This document shows, piece by piece, positions 33,400 through 44,836 of a stretch of 64,000 nucleotides of DNA. The notes under the pieces were generated by a model that saw only the letters and a list, made by a program, of their open reading frames with translations, searched no databases and was not told the DNA's origin. This stretch comes from Symbiodinium sp. CCMP2592 (taxonomy: Eukaryota > Sar > Dinophyceae > Suessiales > Symbiodiniaceae). The position numbers were made by a program, and so were the translations under genes. The stretch covers positions 57,501-121,500 of the forward strand of contig CAJNDT010003857.1 in NCBI GenBank assembly GCA_905221615.1. Reading direction: 5' to 3'. Every line of letters starts with the position of its first letter. Positions within the stretch are counted from its first letter, which is position 1.

Positions 33400-34359
33400 T
33401 TTCTTTCGCCAGGGTTGTGGTGTAGGGGTTTTACCCCCTACACCGCGCGCGTCCGCGCCCCCGACTGTTGCGGGACGCTTATGTTGCAAGCATGCCATCG
33501 GCACTGGAAGCTCGAGTTGCAAAGCTTCCCTCGGCAAATCTCTCTTTGCTTTGCTTTGCTCGGGGTTTAGGGCAGGAGCAGTCCTCCCGCCCCGCGCGAG
33601 CGCGCTACCCCCTCCATCATTCGGAATGGAAGGGCTCGGCTGTACAGAACGTGTGCCCTGTTGTTCAGGGCCACGAGTGGGTTGTGCCGCTTTGTCAAAC
33701 AAAACGAGTAGGTAAGATGAACACCACTCCGGCTCCCACTTCGTGCCATGTTTGGTTGGGGCCCCCGGCTGGTGTAACGACAGAAAGAAAAGAGCTACAG
33801 GTGTAGGTCTGAGTTCATGCCGCGGGTGCCCCTGTTTCGCGTGTGCCCTGCCTTGGACCTGTACCCCACCTATTCCCTGCCTTATCCCGAACAGAAGCCT
33901 TATCCCAGCGCAGCACTGCCTTCGACCTGCCACTCACCCCTGAAGCCTCAAGCGGGCGGGTGCCCCTCCCTCTTGTTGCAGCAGACACGAGTAGAACACT
34001 TTAGAGGGCCGGACACGTTGGGTGTGAGACAGGGTGTCTGGGCAGTGAGGCTTGTTGAGTGCACCAGTAACGCAACACGAAGTAGAAAACAGCATGAGGT
34101 ACGGCCAGGTACAACATCGGCTGGTGCCCTCTTTTTACCTCTGGTGCCCCCCGTCTACCCTGTGGATCCCGACCTACCTGCCTAACCCTGCCTTATCCCG
34201 AACGGAAGCCTCATCCCGCACTGCCTCCGACCTTCCGCTCAACCCTGAAACCTCTACCTGCACTTGACCGCCAGGAGGTGTGCTCCCCTTGTGCAAGACC
34301 AGGGTTAGGTAGAAGTAACTGTTCAGACAAAAGGGCGGGTGCACAGGTGAGCAGGGACC
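33400..34359. other. GC-rich upstream flank with degenerate repeats
   Basis: Lies 5' of the ankyrin gene. The 229-codon minus frame 33933-33244 is Gly/Ala/Pro/Arg-rich and shows no motif. Possible promoter and leader region; no elements can be named. Confidence 0.4.
33870..34262. repeat. Pair of degenerate direct repeats about 300 bp apart
   Basis: CCTGCCTTATCCCGAACAGA at about 33879 recurs as CCTGCCTTATCCCGAACGGA at about 34188, each followed by A-G-C-C-T-(T/C)-A-T-C-C-C, C-A-C-T-G-C-C-T-(T/C)-C-G-A-C-C and C-C-C-T-G-A-A. The flanks diverge quickly. Confidence 0.7.
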
Positions 34360-34908
34360 TCAGTCGTCGGCTAGTGCTGCCAGCATCCGCCGGCGTCTGT
34401 GGCTCGTTCTACTGGCTTCGCTCAGTTCTTCTTCCGGCGGGTGCCCCCAGGGTTGCGCAGGTAGTGCCCCCGGCGTTCCCAGGAAGGTCTCGTCTTCTGC
34501 CAGGCTTGTTTGTCCTGGAGACGGTGCGTGCCATGGTACCGTGGCACACTCGGCGTCGTCTTGAGTAGCTGCGGTGTCGTTCACGTCTGTCGTTGACGGA
34601 GCTGGTGCCCCCCTGCTTGGTGCCACGGACCCTTCGAGTCCGGTGTGTTTCCCGTCCGAGCTGTAGTGTGCGGTGCGTCGTCGCCGGTGTCACGGTACGG
34701 TCGTCGTCTGGCCTCGGAGCAATCGGCGGAGCGGGTGCTCCCGTTGCCTGGGCCGGCCCTTGGTCGTCTTGTGCCAGGTCTCCTTGCTGAGGTAGTCGTG
34801 GGTCGGCGTCAGGGGCTGGTCCTCGTGCTCGTTCGGGTCCCTGGCGTTCTTGTAGTAGGGCTCGCTGTAGTGGTAGTCCAGGTTCGGCTTCCGGGGCAGG
34901 TTCAGGTA
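34360..34908 (-). pseudogene. Decayed coding-like frame with extreme GC3
   Basis: Not recognised. From 34908 the minus strand reads Y-L-N-L-P-R-K-P-N-L-D-Y-H-Y-S-E-P-Y-Y-K and on. The first 54 codons all end in G or C, far more than in the kinase or ankyrin genes. The bias fades near 34745. A TGA stops the frame at 34692-34690, after which it is open again to 34360, and other frames look equally plausible there. The combination suggests a fragment of a gene or retroelement with other codon habits, broken by indels. No catalytic or nucleic-acid-binding motif is visible. It abuts a (TC)n array on its 5' side. Confidence 0.35.
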
Positions 34909-34910
34909 AA

Positions 34911-34944
34911 TCTCTCTCTCTCTCTCTCTCTCTCTCGCTCTCTC
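34911..34944. repeat. (TC)n microsatellite
   Basis: About 15 TC units with one GC interruption, directly before dispersed repeat copy 2. Confidence 0.92.
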
Positions 34945-35030
34945 TTTCTTTCACCAGGCTTGAGGGGCGAGCCCCCCGCTAAGGGCCGCCTGCTGTTGGT
35001 TGAGCGCACTGCAGTAAGTGCGAAAGGCTA
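34945..35030. repeat. Dispersed repeat, copy 2
   Basis: It starts TTTCTTTCACCAGGCTTGAG and ends GTGCGAAAGGCTA, the same ends as 20686-20780. The centre G-G-G-G-C-G-A-G-C-C-C-C is self-complementary. As in copy 1 a pyrimidine/AT simple repeat lies directly before it. Confidence 0.75.
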
Positions 35031-35074
35031 GTACTACGGGCAGAGCACCTGACTACCTGCCAACACCCCGACTT

Positions 35075-35077
<3 letters not shown>

Positions 35078-35114
<37 letters not shown>

Positions 35115-35124
35115 TCACTCACTC

Positions 35125-35205
<81 letters not shown>
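35078..35205. repeat. (CA)n followed by (TC)n
   Basis: About 16 CA units, a short CACT stretch, then some 40 TC units to 35205. Confidence 0.95.
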
Positions 35206-35211
<6 letters not shown>

Positions 35212-38200
35212 GACCGGGAAGTTCGGAAATTCGACGGGGAGACAACCGTAACCGAGGGGGCCATGGTTTCAAACCATACGCCCAGCGACCCACATTGTAT
35301 AGAGTTTCTGATGCCGCCAATTCATCGCACAGCCCACAGTAGTATGGCCCACTGGCCGGGATTCATCCGCAACAGCTGGAGCTCGAGATGTGCAGGCTCC
35401 CATTCTCGACGCGATGGGAGGTTACTGCAGGGAATCTCACGCGGACAACCCAGCAACGCAAGATGTGGAGAATGGCTGCTGAAGACAAGCTTGGTGGCAC
35501 TGATGCAATGCGGTGAGTGTAGATCATCCCCTACTGGCCCTACTGCTGAAAACTTGAGCCGTCATTAAGCAAGGCGTCGAAACGCTGACCTCGGCGGAAA
35601 CTCTTCAAAGCCTACGTCAACCGCATGGTCTGATGGAGGCGAGCTACTCCGAATGCAATGGTCAATCATATCATGTCCTGGCCACCTGGTAGCACACGCC
35701 CTGAGACATTTGCACTGCTCGGCCGGGCAGTATGCATCAGGTGGCAGCGCGCCTTCTCATCCTTCGCCTTCCAGACGTGGCAAGTAGTTGATGCCTAGGT
35801 CCAATGCGCAGCTACGTGTTTGATGGTGTTTGATACCCTTCACTTTACACGTTCTAGATTATAGAGGATAGCTGAACCAGCAACCAGAAACTAACAAGAA
35901 GTGGACTCTTCTACTTCTTCCTGAAAGACTGGCAGGTGCCGGGTGCCGCTTGCACGTCCCTTGACAGAAATGCAGCTGCAATCGATAAAAATCAAGCCAG
36001 GACAAGATCCCGTCAGAGTCTCTCTCGTGTCTTGGTCAGGGACTCAATACGATGGACGCCGCAGAGAGAAGGAAAGCGCAGGAGACCCACCTCAAGGCTT
36101 CGCTGTCGAGTCAAAGCTTCTCTGGGCAAGAGGCTCAGACAAGAGCACCGGAACAACTAAGAACTAGCACAGCAGGAGTGCGGCAGCATGATGTCGCACC
36201 GCTGACATTGGGTTTGACGGCAAATCTGGCTCAAGAACCGAAGCTGTGCTGGCCAGGGCCGCAGCTGGTTGGAGCTGGTAGCAGCAACGAAACGTTCCTC
36301 AAGCTCAACCAGAAGAAGAGAACATCAAACTGAGTGGACTCTGCCCACAAGAGTCAAGCATGATGCATGCACTGACCTTGCAAAAGATAGTACTGTACTT
36401 CTCTGATCGATGTGTGCCCGAACTAGCTTTGTTTTTTAAGCCCGGTAGTTCGGAGTCATCTTGTGCCGCCAGTGTGACAATGACTCGCTCGCAAAGCAAC
36501 ACTAGGACCACGATTTGGCCGTTCCAGGGGCAGGACTCAGGTCAATGCCCCACCTGCCTGACTGCGCTCCTACACCCGGTTGACGGCAGAAACACAGTGT
36601 GACATTTAGGGCTTCTCGCTATCACTGCTGTGCTACTAGACGGCCGCCGGAGGTTTTGTTTGCAATCCACCGGTGGAGCTGCACGCATTCTGCCACAGTT
36701 CTTGTAACGTCTTCAATAGCTGCCGTGGACAGCTGGCCCTCGCATCCACTGCAACCAGTGCCAGAAAGCAACCCCCCTTGCAACTGTTCAACTGCCGCCA
36801 CTCGGCTGTTTGCGCAACGCGCACAAGCAGGCAAGGCTCCAAGCGTTTCCATGCTGCAACGACATGACTTGCAACCCCGAACTAGTGCCGAAACCATGAC
36901 CAGAAAAGACGACCAAGTTCGGAGCTTAGCTGGATTGAAGATTCCCTACCAAGTCTTGCGCCTTGTCTAAATGTACTTTCGAGCGCAACTTTTCACTGGT
37001 GGAGACAGTCAGTGCATCGCGTGCTCGTGCACCTATAAAATACTAGTGCCGCTTCGGGCAGGCACGAAGGCCAGACGTGTTGTTTCTGCGGAAGGCAAGA
37101 TGGCGGGTTTGGAAAAGTCGCCCCAGTCTTGAAACTGGTGAGATTCATCAATGCTGCATCAATGGTTCTGTTGGTAAGTCTCCGGCTGCAGACAGCCAGC
37201 TAGCTTGATATTTCGAGGCGGTTCCCAACACAGCGGTGCCGTCGCACTTTCGTTCTGTATGCCATGACAGTAGGCACGTATCTCTTTGTGGTGACTGCAG
37301 GGTGAGGTGTGGAGACCAGCTCCCAGAGCGTGATGATAGCTGAGAAGCTTTTTCGCTTACAGCTGCGATCACAGCCACGAAGGCTTGATCTTGACAACCG
37401 CGACCTTGTGCACCAGTCTTGTCTGTGATTTTGGCTGCCCCCCCAGTATACGACAACAAAGAAGGTATCATTTCTGTCTTTAACTTTCCTCGTGGCCTCA
37501 GTGCTTCTGATTGTGTGACATCGCCTTCATTCCGCAAGCCGCGGAATCAAATGTCTGCGTGTGATCTGCACTGTTCGCACGGTACATCACGGTACCAACC
37601 AGGAATGGCCCACGTCAGCGCCAACAAAATGTTTCCGAGAGATTGTAACTCTCAAGCACAACTCGGTGCGGCACCCATCCGGGTGGAGCGGCACGTGCTT
37701 CTCTGCTATCGAAAGTCGCCACCATCATCACCTGGAGACAAGCTTGGGGGCAAGTTCGCGTGATCTTCCTTGAGACTCAGCAGCTTACCAACCTACTGCA
37801 ACTCATGCGGCACGTTGAATACCTCAAGGCGCAATGCTGAGGGCCAACTCCCGCGAGCACCAGCAGCGCAAATCCACCTTGAGACGGGTCACAAGCTCCT
37901 GTTCCCGGAAGGAAACAGCCTTGCCTTGAACACTAAAGCTAATCCAGAAGCGGACGAAGTCAAAACCGCGGAGCCAACAACAGGGGAAGAAATTGCGGCA
38001 ATGCATGACGCCAATTAAAATGTCGTGAGCGTTGCCAGATCTGAAGCAGCAGCTGTTCTTGGCTTTCTGCTGTCCAAAAGCCGAAAGCCAAATCACCCTG
38101 TGGCATCGTCGTTTTGTCTCGATCTCAAATCTCAAAAGCACAACGAATCTGTCTCGAACAGTTGTTCGTGCACACGCGATGAATGTTCGTTTTTCGTTGC

Positions 38201-40070
38201 ACGACAGGAAACAAAAATGCCAACCCACGCAAGCGCAGTTTGTGTGCACTCTCAGGTCGGGTTTTGGAGCCTCCAAGACCACGACAAGAAAATCGGGCCA
38301 TGCGAAGCAACACACTCCGTGCATGCCTCTTCGCACTTTCCGAAGTTACAAAGTTCCGGATCGTGAAGCGCACCTTTTCATTGCGAAAATTGCAGTTTCT
38401 GCGACAGCCACGGCGAAAGACCTTTTCCGCACTATTCACACTGGGAGCGCGAAATTTGCAACGACGAGAGTGTGAGTTTGGCAGAGTTTGGAAAGGGTAT
38501 TACGCCTCGAGTGACTCGAGTACGTGAGGCCTGTCTGGAGGCTGTGTGCAATGCTCACAGACACTTCGAAGCGACCTTGTTGCGTCCCCACTTGTCAGCG
38601 CGAAAGCGGCTGCAAAGGGTGTGCAATGTGGCTGAGTATGGGATAAGAGTCCGATGGGATCGACATCGTCGGCAAAAGCACGTCACTTTGAGGACACACG
38701 CCGCCCTTGCTGCATGTGCGACCACGGGGCATAGAAGCACGTAGCCCGACCTCCAGAAAGCACAAGGCAAAGAGCGGCCAATCAAAAGCGGGGTAGACAG
38801 GAGGAATGATCACCTACTTGCTTTGCGACTTTGCGTAGCAGACCGTCATGCTAACCTTTGCTTGAAGATTGAGGGGCTGTAAGATTGCACGGGCGACAGG
38901 ACGGCATCAAGCTACCTTCCTGCAAAATGTCTGAAGTCTCAGTCCGGAGCTTGAAAGAAGCACAGCAATCCACAGCTGATGTCACACAGACTCTCCATAC
39001 GCGCCAGCGCATGCCTTCCAGAATGAAGGAAGTTGAAGAAATTGGAGACCACGGAGTCGCGAGCTGCCGCTGCCTGGGTAAAATGCGTGGGCAAATCCGG
39101 CCTTATCACGAAACATCAGCCCGAGAAGACGACATGAGCAATGATGCGCACTGCCATGGCTTGGCCGGTGGCTATGCGGCTGTGTACAAAGTCGCGGTTG
39201 GAGCATGCAGAGTCTTCGACTTTGAAGGGTTGAGGTAGAGGTCGGGCGGGGAGCTGTGCTTGACCGGAGGACGACTTCACGATCATGCTTCCAGGCGGCA
39301 CATTCCTAAATCCTGTCCATGCTGGCTTGAGATGAAGCCGGAACGCACCAAATGGCATGGAATCGAGATGGCGTTTTGTGGGAGGACCTGCCAAGAGTCA
39401 ACAGCCGAGCCATTTGCCAACCGTCGAACAGCCGCAACACCTTCCGCATTTTTTGTCATGAGCTCGCGGTTGGCTTCATTTTTGCGGCGGGTGCTCGGAA
39501 CAGCCAATCCTCGATCAGAACATAATCGAGATCCTGGGCTCGGTGGAACGACAGCCCACAACCGCAAAAATTGAACCGGGAGCTACTCAACAGTGCAACA
39601 ACTGCCGCCGCCTCGCCTATGAAGGCTGCGAGGCATGCATCGAGTTTCCATGCCTACTAGTCATATCTAGTCATCAGCTACCTGCTTCGTCGCTGCACAG
39701 GGTCTGGGAATCTGGATATCCCTTGAGTCTGATCGGCTGATAGAAAATCAGGGCACAGGCATCTCTTCGAGCATCTTGAGACAGTCCTGCAGTGCAAGCC
39801 GTCCAAACTGCAGAACCTCTTGCCACAGTGCACATGAAGCATCCGCAGCGTTCACTTCCCACCTGGCCTGTTCTCTGCTTGCATCTGCTACTGTGTCGCA
39901 TGACATGAAACAAAACTAATCCGAATCTGAAAACAGGTGCCTGTCCTCTGCACGGTTGATGATGGGTTTGCCTTTGGTGTTGAAGCTCGTGTTGATGAGA
40001 GCCTGAGCATGTCAAACCGACACTGCTGCACGTTCCAAGGCATGCTACCTGATATTTTTAAGTTGGTATT
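35206..40070. other. Largely unassigned; possible minus-strand exons near 39.3-39.6 kb
   Basis: 35.2-38.9 kb has no exon I can support. At 39570-39390 on the minus strand two frames are both protein-like: one reads L-D-Y-V-L-I-E-D-W-L-F-R-A-P after an AG|G acceptor, the other N-E-A-N-R-E-L-M-T-K-N-A-E-G-V-A-A. 39360-39190 has another normal-looking minus frame (P-P-G-S-M-I-V-K-S-S-S-G-Q-A). The product is unknown. Confidence 0.35.
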
Positions 40071-40077
40071 GAGATGA

Positions 40078-40099
40078 TGGTGTGTGTGTGTGTGTGTAC
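40078..40099. repeat. (GT)n microsatellite
   Basis: About ten GT units inside a minus-strand intron, just 3' of the exon at 40114-40249. Confidence 0.9.
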
Positions 40100-40113
40100 G
40101 TGCGAGCCTGAAC

Positions 40114-40249
40114 CTGTCAGAAGCGAATGAGGAAGAGCCAGCGCTCCAAAGCCTTTTTGCATCCAGCTTTCCCGATCCTTCCTGTCTCATTGCCTGCGCA
40201 CTCTGTTCATCAAGCTCTTCTTGTTCCTCCATACCTATGCCGTGGAAAC
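40114..40249 (-). CDS. Exon of unknown gene
   Basis: AG|G acceptor (GATGAG|GTT), 44 whole codons and GT donor (GACAG|GTTCAG). It encodes F-H-G-I-G-M-E-E-Q-E-E-L-D-E-Q, a Glu/Gln-rich helix, then K-R-L-W-S-A-G-S-S-S-F. An upstream exon probably lies at 40450-40300, where two frames compete. No family recognised. Confidence 0.5.
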
Positions 40250-41099
40250 CTCATCTGCTCGCATCGCGTAATTATTTCGGGATAGGCAACCCTTATACTT
40301 CCTAAGCCTCCTCGAGCCTTGGAGCTTGCCACTCTTGCTCCAATACCATTACAGCCCACTGTGAGCACTTGGCGGACTCCGGCTCGAAGCAACCAGATTT
40401 GGAGTCCAGAGCTGTCTCGCATTGTCTCGCACCAGGCGGGCAGTCCAAGCAAGGTTTGCGAGGCCGTGCGTCGAGCTTAGGGCTCTTGGGGTTTAGTTTC
40501 CGTCTTTGAATTTGACAAATGCAGCTTCCGGAAAGTATCTCTGAGCCAAGGAACCGCTAGACCGGTCCGCCGGCCAACCGCCAGCAGCAGCGCATGGATC
40601 CAAGGCTCATCCTCCCGGCTCACCTCAGGCGGAGACATCTCATCTCATGATTCAATGCTACTTTCAGCACGACAACACAATCACGCAATAGAGTCGAGTC
40701 AGAAACTGCAGAAAATGCCACTACTGGCATTGCAAACTCGCCACCAAAAAAGCAAACTGCTCAGAAGAGCGCTGTCAGTAGAGTGACACACACATAAACA
40801 AAACGGGAAACATATCAGCAACGCCGCGCGGGGTAGCCTCAAGGTATTGAGCTGGAAGGCACAAGGCAGTACGAGACTCTTGCATTCTGGCAAGTAATTA
40901 CTACTTTACATCTCAAAGCACTGAAGATGTCGGGATACGGACTGGTGCCGCGCAGTGCCATCCAAATGCGAAAGGGCTGGAAACTTTGCCAGCACCTTTC
41001 AATGCAGGGCGCAACACAGACCGCCCTCAAGTCGAACAGATTCACCCAGCTCTTACAGGCACCCTCAATTCGACAATAAGACAGTGTGAATTTGTGCTC

Positions 41100-41172
41100 C
41101 CAACAAGCGCAGAAAACTCCCCCACGCCTCGGGGCGGACCTTCGGGGCCATGCTCATGTACGTTGACTTGAC
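41100..41172 (-). CDS. Possible exon of unknown gene
   Basis: AG|G acceptor (CGCCCAG|GTC) followed by V-K-S-T-Y-M-S-M-A-P-K-V-R-P-E-A-W-G-S-F. The 3' border is approximate. Same gene as the neighbouring minus exons is likely from spacing. Confidence 0.42.
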
Positions 41173-41329
41173 CTGGGCGATCCGCGCCAATGAATCAGCT
41201 TGGCGGGTTCGTCCGCACCCTACTGGCACTGCTTGCATGTGCGCTCGAGGCCCTGTAGCCCCCAATATATAAGGATTCATATAAGGAACACTAATAAGGA
41301 CCCAAACCCGACTGGCGAAAAGCGACTGC

Positions 41330-41430
41330 ACTTCGGCCCAGCAGCTGGCCGGCCGAAGACCTCTTCCAGGGCCTCCTCGGCGATCATCGGGGCCACAGGC
41401 CGGAACCACTGCCGAAATTTCAGCCTGCGC
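41330..41430 (-). CDS. Possible exon of unknown gene
   Basis: After an AG|G acceptor the minus strand reads W-F-R-P-V-A-P-M-I-A-E-E-A-L-E-E-V-F-G, helical and with GC-ending codons. The donor is uncertain, and a second frame through the same segment is also open. It may belong with 41100-41172 and 42015-42075. Confidence 0.4.
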
Positions 41431-42014
41431 TCATGGGAAGACGTGGCTACCGGACTCAGAGATGTTAAGGGACGCTCGGCTGTATACACGAGATGTACAG
41501 TATGATGGCACCCCATGCACTCACTGTTGGCCTTTACAACCAAAACCCTGCAGCTGAAGCAAAAAAGATCAACAAAGTGGCAAGCATGGCCTGTTCATGC
41601 GATCTCGGATTTCCACGGAGTTGGGCACGGCTAGCAGAGATCTGTGGCCCAGTGCCCTGGGCCCGAACTCCTCCCGCAACAGAGGCGACACCACATGACA
41701 CACTGTGTGCTCTCCATCGACTTAGCGTCCTGACGATCTCGCACAATCCCGATAATGGGTGTGGCTGCTTGGTGGCCTTCGGGGCAGTCCGGAATGCTTG
41801 ATGCTATGGCTGTGCGTGTGGTTGAAATGAGATTTCTGTGCCCTGCCTCGTTCGGCCAGCCAAGCAGGCCCACCAGATAACAACTCTGCCAAATATTCCA
41901 CACCACCTCGGGAAGTCTGCAACGGGTCTGTCGGCTGTTGGTGCGAAAACCTGCAGTATGTGAACTCTCCGTCTCTCTCGTCCCTCATCCACCAGTTGTT
42001 ACACCCTCGCCGGC

Positions 42015-42075
42015 CTAAGCTGTAGAAGTTCTTGGCATCCCAGGTCTTCACGTGGTCAGGCAGGAAGGGCGTGTC
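42015..42075 (-). CDS. Exon of unknown gene
   Basis: AG|G acceptor (CTTGAG|GAC), 20 codons D-T-P-F-L-P-D-H-V-K-T-W-D-A-K-N-F-Y-S-L plus one base, GC donor. It joins in phase to the exon ending 42869 (K-P-R-H-P-E then D-T-P-F-L-P). No family recognised. Confidence 0.5.
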
Positions 42076-42381
42076 CTCAAGACAGGCGCGGCGGGACGAC
42101 ATACACGAAGTGCCAGTCACTCACAGACACATGTGCTTGAGATCTACACCACCTCTAGAAAGCAGCAGCACTGCAGACAAAAGAACTTGCTCTCACGGCC
42201 GAGGAACCCACAGATGGAAGCCAATCTCAGGTTGCGGATGCTTGTGGCTTGGAGATTGGCTTGGAGATCGGGAACACCAAGGGCAGTCTCAAGAGTGGAG
42301 TGAGGTGGGTGAAGATCGAGAGACTTAACCTGAACCATCCACAAACACCCGTGCGAGGTGAAAGGTGTCTGGCCTGCACAC

Positions 42382-42477
42382 ACAGCTGAAGTTATGTACG
42401 GCCGAACGCGGGGTTTTCGGAATAGCAACACAGCCGAAGTTATGTACGGCCGAAACGTAGGGTTTTCGGAACAGCAG
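42382..42477. repeat. Tandem duplication, two 48-bp units
   Basis: ACAGCTGAAGTTATGTACGG at 42382 and ACAGCCGAAGTTATGTACGG at 42430 start two 48-bp units. Each contains C-G-G-C-C-G-A-A, G-G-G-G/A-G-G-G-T-T-T-T-C-G-G and ends near a C-A-G/A-C. A looser third echo (C-A-G-C-C-G-A-A-A) lies at 42560. It sits in a presumed intron. Confidence 0.8.
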
Positions 42478-42868
42478 CCGCCCAAAGACTGGACGATATT
42501 GCTGCTTCTGCAAGAAGACCAACCGTCCAGCTCAGGTGCTCCTTTGCTTTATAGAGCATGTCAGCCGAAATTCTGTGTTCCCCGAAGCGAAAGAGCACTG
42601 GTAGTCCAAGCCCTGCATACCCCAGAACTATCTCAGCTAGGGGGAGCATCATTGGGGCTCCATGACCGGCTAATGAATCCCAACGCACATCGTGCCGTGG
42701 CTGAAATGCTGCATACACTGCAACTATGCAGCATTTACAGATGTGGAGGGGTTGCAGGTACTGTAAAGTACAGTAGATGCTTTCGGTGTTACACCGACTT
42801 ACGCGTTGCAAAAACTGTAAATGAAGTATTCGGAGCTCTGGAAAGTCTGCAGCCACTGAAAACATAAC

Positions 42869-42987
42869 TTCCGGATGGCGGGGTTTCGAGACGAAGGAGT
42901 GCCTGGGAGCCTCGTAGACCGTGTGGCCCTGGTAGTCACGGGGCTCACGGAGCACGATTCGCACTAGAGTAGGGAGCGCCAAGTATT
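42869..42987 (-). CDS. Exon of unknown gene
   Basis: The minus strand reads L-A-L-P-T-L-V-R-I-V-L-R-E-P-R-D-Y-Q-G-H, then V-Y-E-A-P-R-H-S-F-V-S-K-P-R-H-P-E with a GT donor (GAA|GTTATG). An in-frame stop lies shortly upstream; the acceptor given (after CCAG) is not followed by G, so the 5' border is tentative. Confidence 0.48.
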
Positions 42988-42999
42988 CTGGATATTACA

Positions 43000-44711
43000 A
43001 TGAACGCGGCGTATCCAGCAGTTTCGACCAGGCCCTTAGAAGCCGCGAGACCGTTCGGTGCACTTCGCGCTTGCACCCACCAACCACTTCCAATGTAAGA
43101 ACCGCAGCCACCGCACTAGTTGTGGAACCATGGGCAATAGAGTTTTCCGGAACTCCCCACGCTGGGACATGGCCAGACAACAAACATTGGCACGACCCAC
43201 AACTTTGCAGAATCACACATTTTGAGAAGAGGGGCGTACTGAAGCGGCTGCCATTGGTTAGGGGGAACGATGGCCCAGCTGCCGCCCACTGTCAGGCCCG
43301 AGTCATTGGGCGCGGCCGTGACGTGCAAGCCCTTGGAAACTTGCTGTGCGTTTTCTTCTTTCCTGCATGCTGCAATGTCCATCTCCGCGCTTCTTGCCGA
43401 ACTTCTGGCCAAGCTTTGTGGGTTGAAGACAATAGGTGCTCAAGGCTGACATATTGGACCCACTGTTTAATTTGGAAACGAAGGCTTTCGGAGCTACTAG
43501 TAGCACACAGTGGCTAGTTATGTTGCCGTCAATGGGGCTCAGGTAGAGACGGATGTTCAGAAAAGTCATAGACGACAGGTCAAACCGAGATGCGGTGAAA
43601 CCTTTGACCAAGTTTGGGCTCCTTCCTTCATCTTCAGGAGACCTTCGCCCTTCAATCTTTGAAAGATGACCAGAGCCTTGCCGAGTTGAGCTCAGCGTCC
43701 ATGTGCTTGTCTGGTGCGCGAGTTTCCTGGCGCAAACGCAGCTTCTGCGGATGCCAGCATGTCACGAAGGATAGATGCATATCCAGATGTGAGTTGTCAG
43801 GACAGATAACCCTGAAGTATCCTGAAATCATAAATGCACCAAGAGTCCAACACTTCATCCAGGATGCGCTGATTCGTCCGAACGTTGAGGGCACATCCGC
43901 CTCGCACATGCAGTGGCCAGCGGCACGGCTAAACATTGAGCACAACTCATCAGAAGAACGACAGGCAGACAAGCTTGTTGAAAAAACTGTGCTGAAGTTG
44001 ACTGCTGCATCTAAACTTTTTACTTGAAGGCCTGCCAGAGGCATGCAAACGAGTGTTTGGGTCCAGCTCACGGGTTTCGCCAACGTTCGAATCACTTCGG
44101 AACGGGATTCTGAACTGTACCAGCCTACGTTGTGCAGGCAAGCTAATTTCGCTCCAAACTTTGTCCAAATGAACCCACTGCAATTCCTGCCTGACAGTAC
44201 AAGCCCCTCCGGGTCTGGAATTCCCAGGTCACCTCATTGGGGAGATACGCTCGCCATAGCACAGCTTCCGGCATTGAGTGAAGCTGACATTGTCGTGGAC
44301 TGCTCACGTTCCACAAGCAACTTCTTTACCAGTATAACAGCAAAGGCTTTCAGAGAACGCCTCCAGATGAATCGCATGTAAGCCCTGTCGTGACTGTCGT
44401 GGCCGGTGGGCAAAAGCTCAACGTCAGCACAGGTCAGACCACAAATGTCACCCTTCTACGGTTCAGCCGAGGTCACTTACCTCTTGTATGATGGCCCGCA
44501 CCAGATCCAAGACGTAATCCTCAAACTCGGCCTGGATGTCGGATCTCACTCTCATAGTCATTCAAAAACTCTTTCGCTTGTCAGGTGCCAATGTGTCAAA
44601 TAAGCATGAAACCTCTCCTCGCTGACACCAAAGCATCACCAAGAACCGGCAAGTGCATGCCGGGTTCAGCAGCAATGCAGAGTATCTATACCAAACTTTC
44701 AATTCACTAAC
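43000..44711. other. No supported gene
   Basis: The opposing frames 43614-44027 (plus, 137 codons) and 44095-43652 (minus, 147 codons) are both open. Neither has a motif or splice support. Confidence 0.4.
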
Positions 44712-44836
44712 GAACATGCCCGTGCAAGGCATGGAACTTTTCAGATGCGTAGCCTGTGCTGCAGCCGCAATGGCCCGCTGGCCCTCCAGGGAAGCACAGG
44801 CACCACGGATGAGCTCGGCCGGGACGTAGTCTGAAC
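44712..44836 (-). CDS. Exon of unknown gene
   Basis: AG|G acceptor (CTGCAG|GTT), 41 whole codons and GT donor GTTAGT. It encodes S-D-Y-V-P-A-E-L-I-R-G-A-C-A-S-L-E-G-Q-R then an Ala-rich helix and M-P-C-T-G-M-F. Codons are biased to G/C in third position like the confirmed genes. No family recognised. Confidence 0.5.

Noticed and set aside
34409-34954. Proline/arginine-rich 181-residue minus protein
   Set aside because: It runs through the (GA)n array, and the neighbouring frame has the real codon bias.
36218-36240. Relict dinoflagellate spliced-leader sequence (TCTGGCTCAAG)
   Set aside because: Only the last part resembles the leader's 3' end; overall match is about 12 of 21, expected by chance. 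No better match was found, nor at 5497 on the other strand.
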